Part shown: one piece after another, positions 62,614-64,000 of the stretch
Layout: the number at the start of each line of letters is the position of its first letter
Numbering within the stretch: the stretch's first letter is position 1
NCBI GenBank assembly: GCA_902619805.1
Contig: CACNGC010000003.1
Coordinates: 1-64,000 of the forward strand
Reading direction: 5' to 3'
Source: an uncultured SAR116 cluster alpha proteobacterium
Lineage (GTDB): Bacteria; Pseudomonadota; Alphaproteobacteria; Puniceispirillales; Marisalimonadaceae
DNA: 64,000 nucleotides
Made by a program: the position numbers and the translations under genes
Notes under the pieces: generated by a model
What the model was told of the DNA's origin: nothing
Seen by the model: only the letters and a program-made list of their open reading frames with translations
Databases searched by the model: none

Positions 62614-63498
62614 CTAAATATTTTCTTTTGAATCAAATAATTTTACTATTGATGTACCATCTAATTTTTCTTGTGAACTATTTACCAAAATTGTAAATAA
62701 TTGTCTGGTCAGAGAAGACATAGATGTTAGTGTATTTTTAGCATTAGCTAACTTAGACACAATTTGTAAATCCTTTAAAATTTGTGAAGCGTATCCTTTA
62801 GGCACAAAATCTCTATTAACTATTCTAGGAAATAGATCATTTAATAAATTAGATCCTGCATGACCATCAGAGAGTGCTTCTGGAATTTTGTTTGCATCAA
62901 TATTCCAAGCTTGTGCAAAGGAAGCTGCTTCTGCTATAATATCATAATTATTTAAAACTATTATTTGATTTATCATTTTTGCGATTTGACCAGATCCAGA
63001 TTCACCAAAATAAGTAAATTTTGAAGATATTGCTTCTAAAATAGGTTTAACAGTTTCTACAACTTTTTCATCTCCGCCTACCATAATAGCAAGGTTGCTC
63101 TCTAACGCTTTATCAGGGCCACCTGAAACTGGTGCATCAATCCATGAAGCTCCTGTTTTTTTTAGTTGATTAGCAAATTCAATTGTTTCATTAGCCAATG
63201 TTGTTGATAAATCCAAAATAATAGTATTATTATTTGCATTATTAACTATACCATCTTTCCCAAATACTACTTCTTTTACACTCTCTGTCTTATCAAGGCA
63301 TAAAATTATTATGTCATTATTTTTGGATATTTCAGAAGCATTTTGGTTGAGTTTGATATTTGATATTTTTTTTAATGGTTCAAGTTTTTCAAAATTTTTA
63401 TCATAAGCTCCTATTTTGTAATCTAAGTAACATAATCTCCTAACTAGAGACAATCCCATTAATCCTATACCTATAAACCCTAAACCTAGATTATTCAT
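62614..63498 (-). CDS. 3-hydroxyisobutyrate dehydrogenase-like NAD(P) oxidoreductase
   Basis: Member of the beta-hydroxyacid dehydrogenase family that includes 3-hydroxyisobutyrate and tartronate semialdehyde reductases. The 294-residue protein has the N-terminal LGFIGIGLMGLSLVRRL (nucleotide loop), and DAPVSGGPDKALESNLAIMVGG (substrate region). GQIAKMINQIIVLNNYDIIAEA with catalytic Lys is near 167-188, followed by a helical domain with KDLQIVSKLA. Substrate is not decided by these motifs. It heads a two-gene unit with the amidohydrolase and diverges from the DMT transporter. Confidence 0.88.
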   Translation of the reverse strand: MNNLGLGFIGIGLMGLSLVRRLCYLDYKIGAYDKNFEKLEPLKKISNIKLNQNASEISKNNDIIILCLDKTESVKEVVFGKDGIVNNANNNTIILDLSTTLANETIEFANQLKKTGASWIDAPVSGGPDKALESNLAIMVGGDEKVVETVKPILEAISSKFTYFGESGSGQIAKMINQIIVLNNYDIIAEAASFAQAWNIDANKIPEALSDGHAGSNLLNDLFPRIVNRDFVPKGYASQILKDLQIVSKLANAKNTLTSMSSLTRQLFTILVNSSQEKLDGTSIVKLFDSKENI

Positions 63499-63637
63499 TT
63501 TTAGTTCGTAAAAAGTTAAAATTTATTTACAACTGTTAAACTTAAACATACATAAATATGGCATCAACTATTTAAATTTATTTTAAAATTATATATTTTG
63601 AAAATTTAAGGCAAATATTTTTGGAAAAAAGACTGCC

Positions 63638-64000
63638 ATGATTAATAATTTTAAATTGGGTATCTTCATAATAATCCTCTCAACACTATTTTTTGCAACC
63701 ATGGATGGCGTTTCAAGATATTTAGCCGATACTTACAATGTTTTTGTTATTAATATGATAAGAAGTTGGGTTTTAGCTTTTTTAGTGGTTTCTATAAGTC
63801 TTAGAAATAAAAACGGTATTGTAAAAGTTTTTAGAACAAAGCAACCTTACATACAGTTTATTAGAGGTTTATTACTTATTAGTGCTATTTTAATTGGGGT
63901 TTATTCATTTACTAAACTGGGTCTGGTCCAAACTCATTCCATACTATCCTCTTTTCCATTAATTGTTGTTGCTTTTTCTGGACCAATATTAAAAGAAAAA
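63638..64000 (+). CDS. EamA/DMT family transporter, 5' part (runs off window)
   Basis: A frame without stop to the window end gives 121 residues of a hydrophobic protein. The first helix is LGIFIIILSTLFFATMDGVSRYLA (about 7-30), followed by VINMIRSWVLAFLVVSISL (37-55), then IRGLLLISAILIGVYSFTKLGLVQTHSILSSFPLIVVAFSG (75-115). The FFATMDG start and the R-G-L-L...GL...SFPL pattern are those of EamA drug/metabolite transporters. TTTGGAAAAA lies about 12 nt before the ATG. Substrate unknown. The end is cut by the window. Confidence 0.8.
   Translation, partial: MINNFKLGIFIIILSTLFFATMDGVSRYLADTYNVFVINMIRSWVLAFLVVSISLRNKNGIVKVFRTKQPYIQFIRGLLLISAILIGVYSFTKLGLVQTHSILSSFPLIVVAFSGPILKEK

Noticed and set aside
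63499-63637. Regulatory signal between the dehydrogenase and the transporter
   Set aside because: Only AT-rich sequence with short chance dyads; no promoter or operator that I can support.

Overview
The window looks like chromosome from a streamlined, AT-rich (about 30% GC by eye) Gram-negative alphaproteobacterium. The evidence is gene order: cpoB-tilS-ftsH-folP-glmM-thiD, serC-serA-hisZ-purA/rpoH-rluD, uvrD-prmA-aminopeptidase P, and an rnpB-mraZ-...-ftsZ-lpxC-bamD-recN-ligA block. This is the order I know from Rhodospirillales-like and marine SAR116-type alphaproteobacteria. Outer-membrane genes (bamD, lpxC, mlaA/mlaC) confirm a Gram-negative cell. I cannot name the species. I see no tRNA, 16S/23S/5S rRNA, CRISPR array, insertion sequence, prophage or recognisable defence system.

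Layout. (1) 0-7.6 kb, + strand: an envelope/translation/cofactor run, cpoB, tilS, ftsH, folP, glmM, thiD, closed by a convergent glutathione S-transferase gene. (2) 8.2-13.6 kb, +: serC-serA behind a clear promoter and a short structured leader, then hisZ and purA. (3) 13.6-20.6 kb: rpoH and rluD (-), a small membrane protein and threonine aldolase (+), a small membrane protein (-), the ABC-F factor ettA (+), and the mlaA-mlaC pair (-). (4) 20.8-25.8 kb, +: uvrD, prmA and an M24B aminopeptidase. (5) 25.8-50 kb, -: a complete division and cell-wall cluster. In transcription order it reads rnpB, mraZ, rsmH, ftsL, ftsI, murE, murF, mraY, murD, ftsW, murG, murC, murB, ddl, ftsQ, ftsA, ftsZ, lpxC, bamD, recN, ligA, mostly with ATGA or TAATG overlaps. 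Upstream on the same strand are djlA-like and uup. (6) 52.7-64 kb: a more mixed region with tusA-plsC-DUF2237-small ORF, a bactofilin, nudC, an old-yellow-enzyme reductase, SDR, nitroreductase, alpha/beta hydrolase, CoA-transferase plus crotonase, amidohydrolase, a 3-hydroxyisobutyrate-dehydrogenase-like gene and the start of a DMT transporter.

How the genes work together. glmM and lpxC feed peptidoglycan and lipid A precursors. murC-F, ddl, mraY and murG build lipid II; ftsW and ftsI polymerise it at the septum marked by FtsZ and FtsA. CpoB, BamD, MlaA and MlaC maintain the outer membrane. SerC and SerA make serine. The right-hand tail looks catabolic (acyl-CoA chemistry, ring or lactone hydrolysis, redox enzymes), but its substrate cannot be read from sequence.

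The most interesting non-coding signals are: four exact 10-bp-spaced TGGGA-type repeats before mraZ; a compact dyad with pseudoknot-compatible pairing at the predicted 5' end of the serC transcript; an RNase P RNA whose P3 helix is almost absent; and the divergent pair rluD/DUF6476-like, whose start codons share one CATG. Eight of nine convergent gene pairs meet within -14 to +5 nt and leave no room for a terminator. I found no strong case for an entirely new multi-gene system. The best candidates for something undescribed are the RNA and operator signals and the CoA-transferase/crotonase unit, whose crotonase lacks both classical catalytic glutamates.
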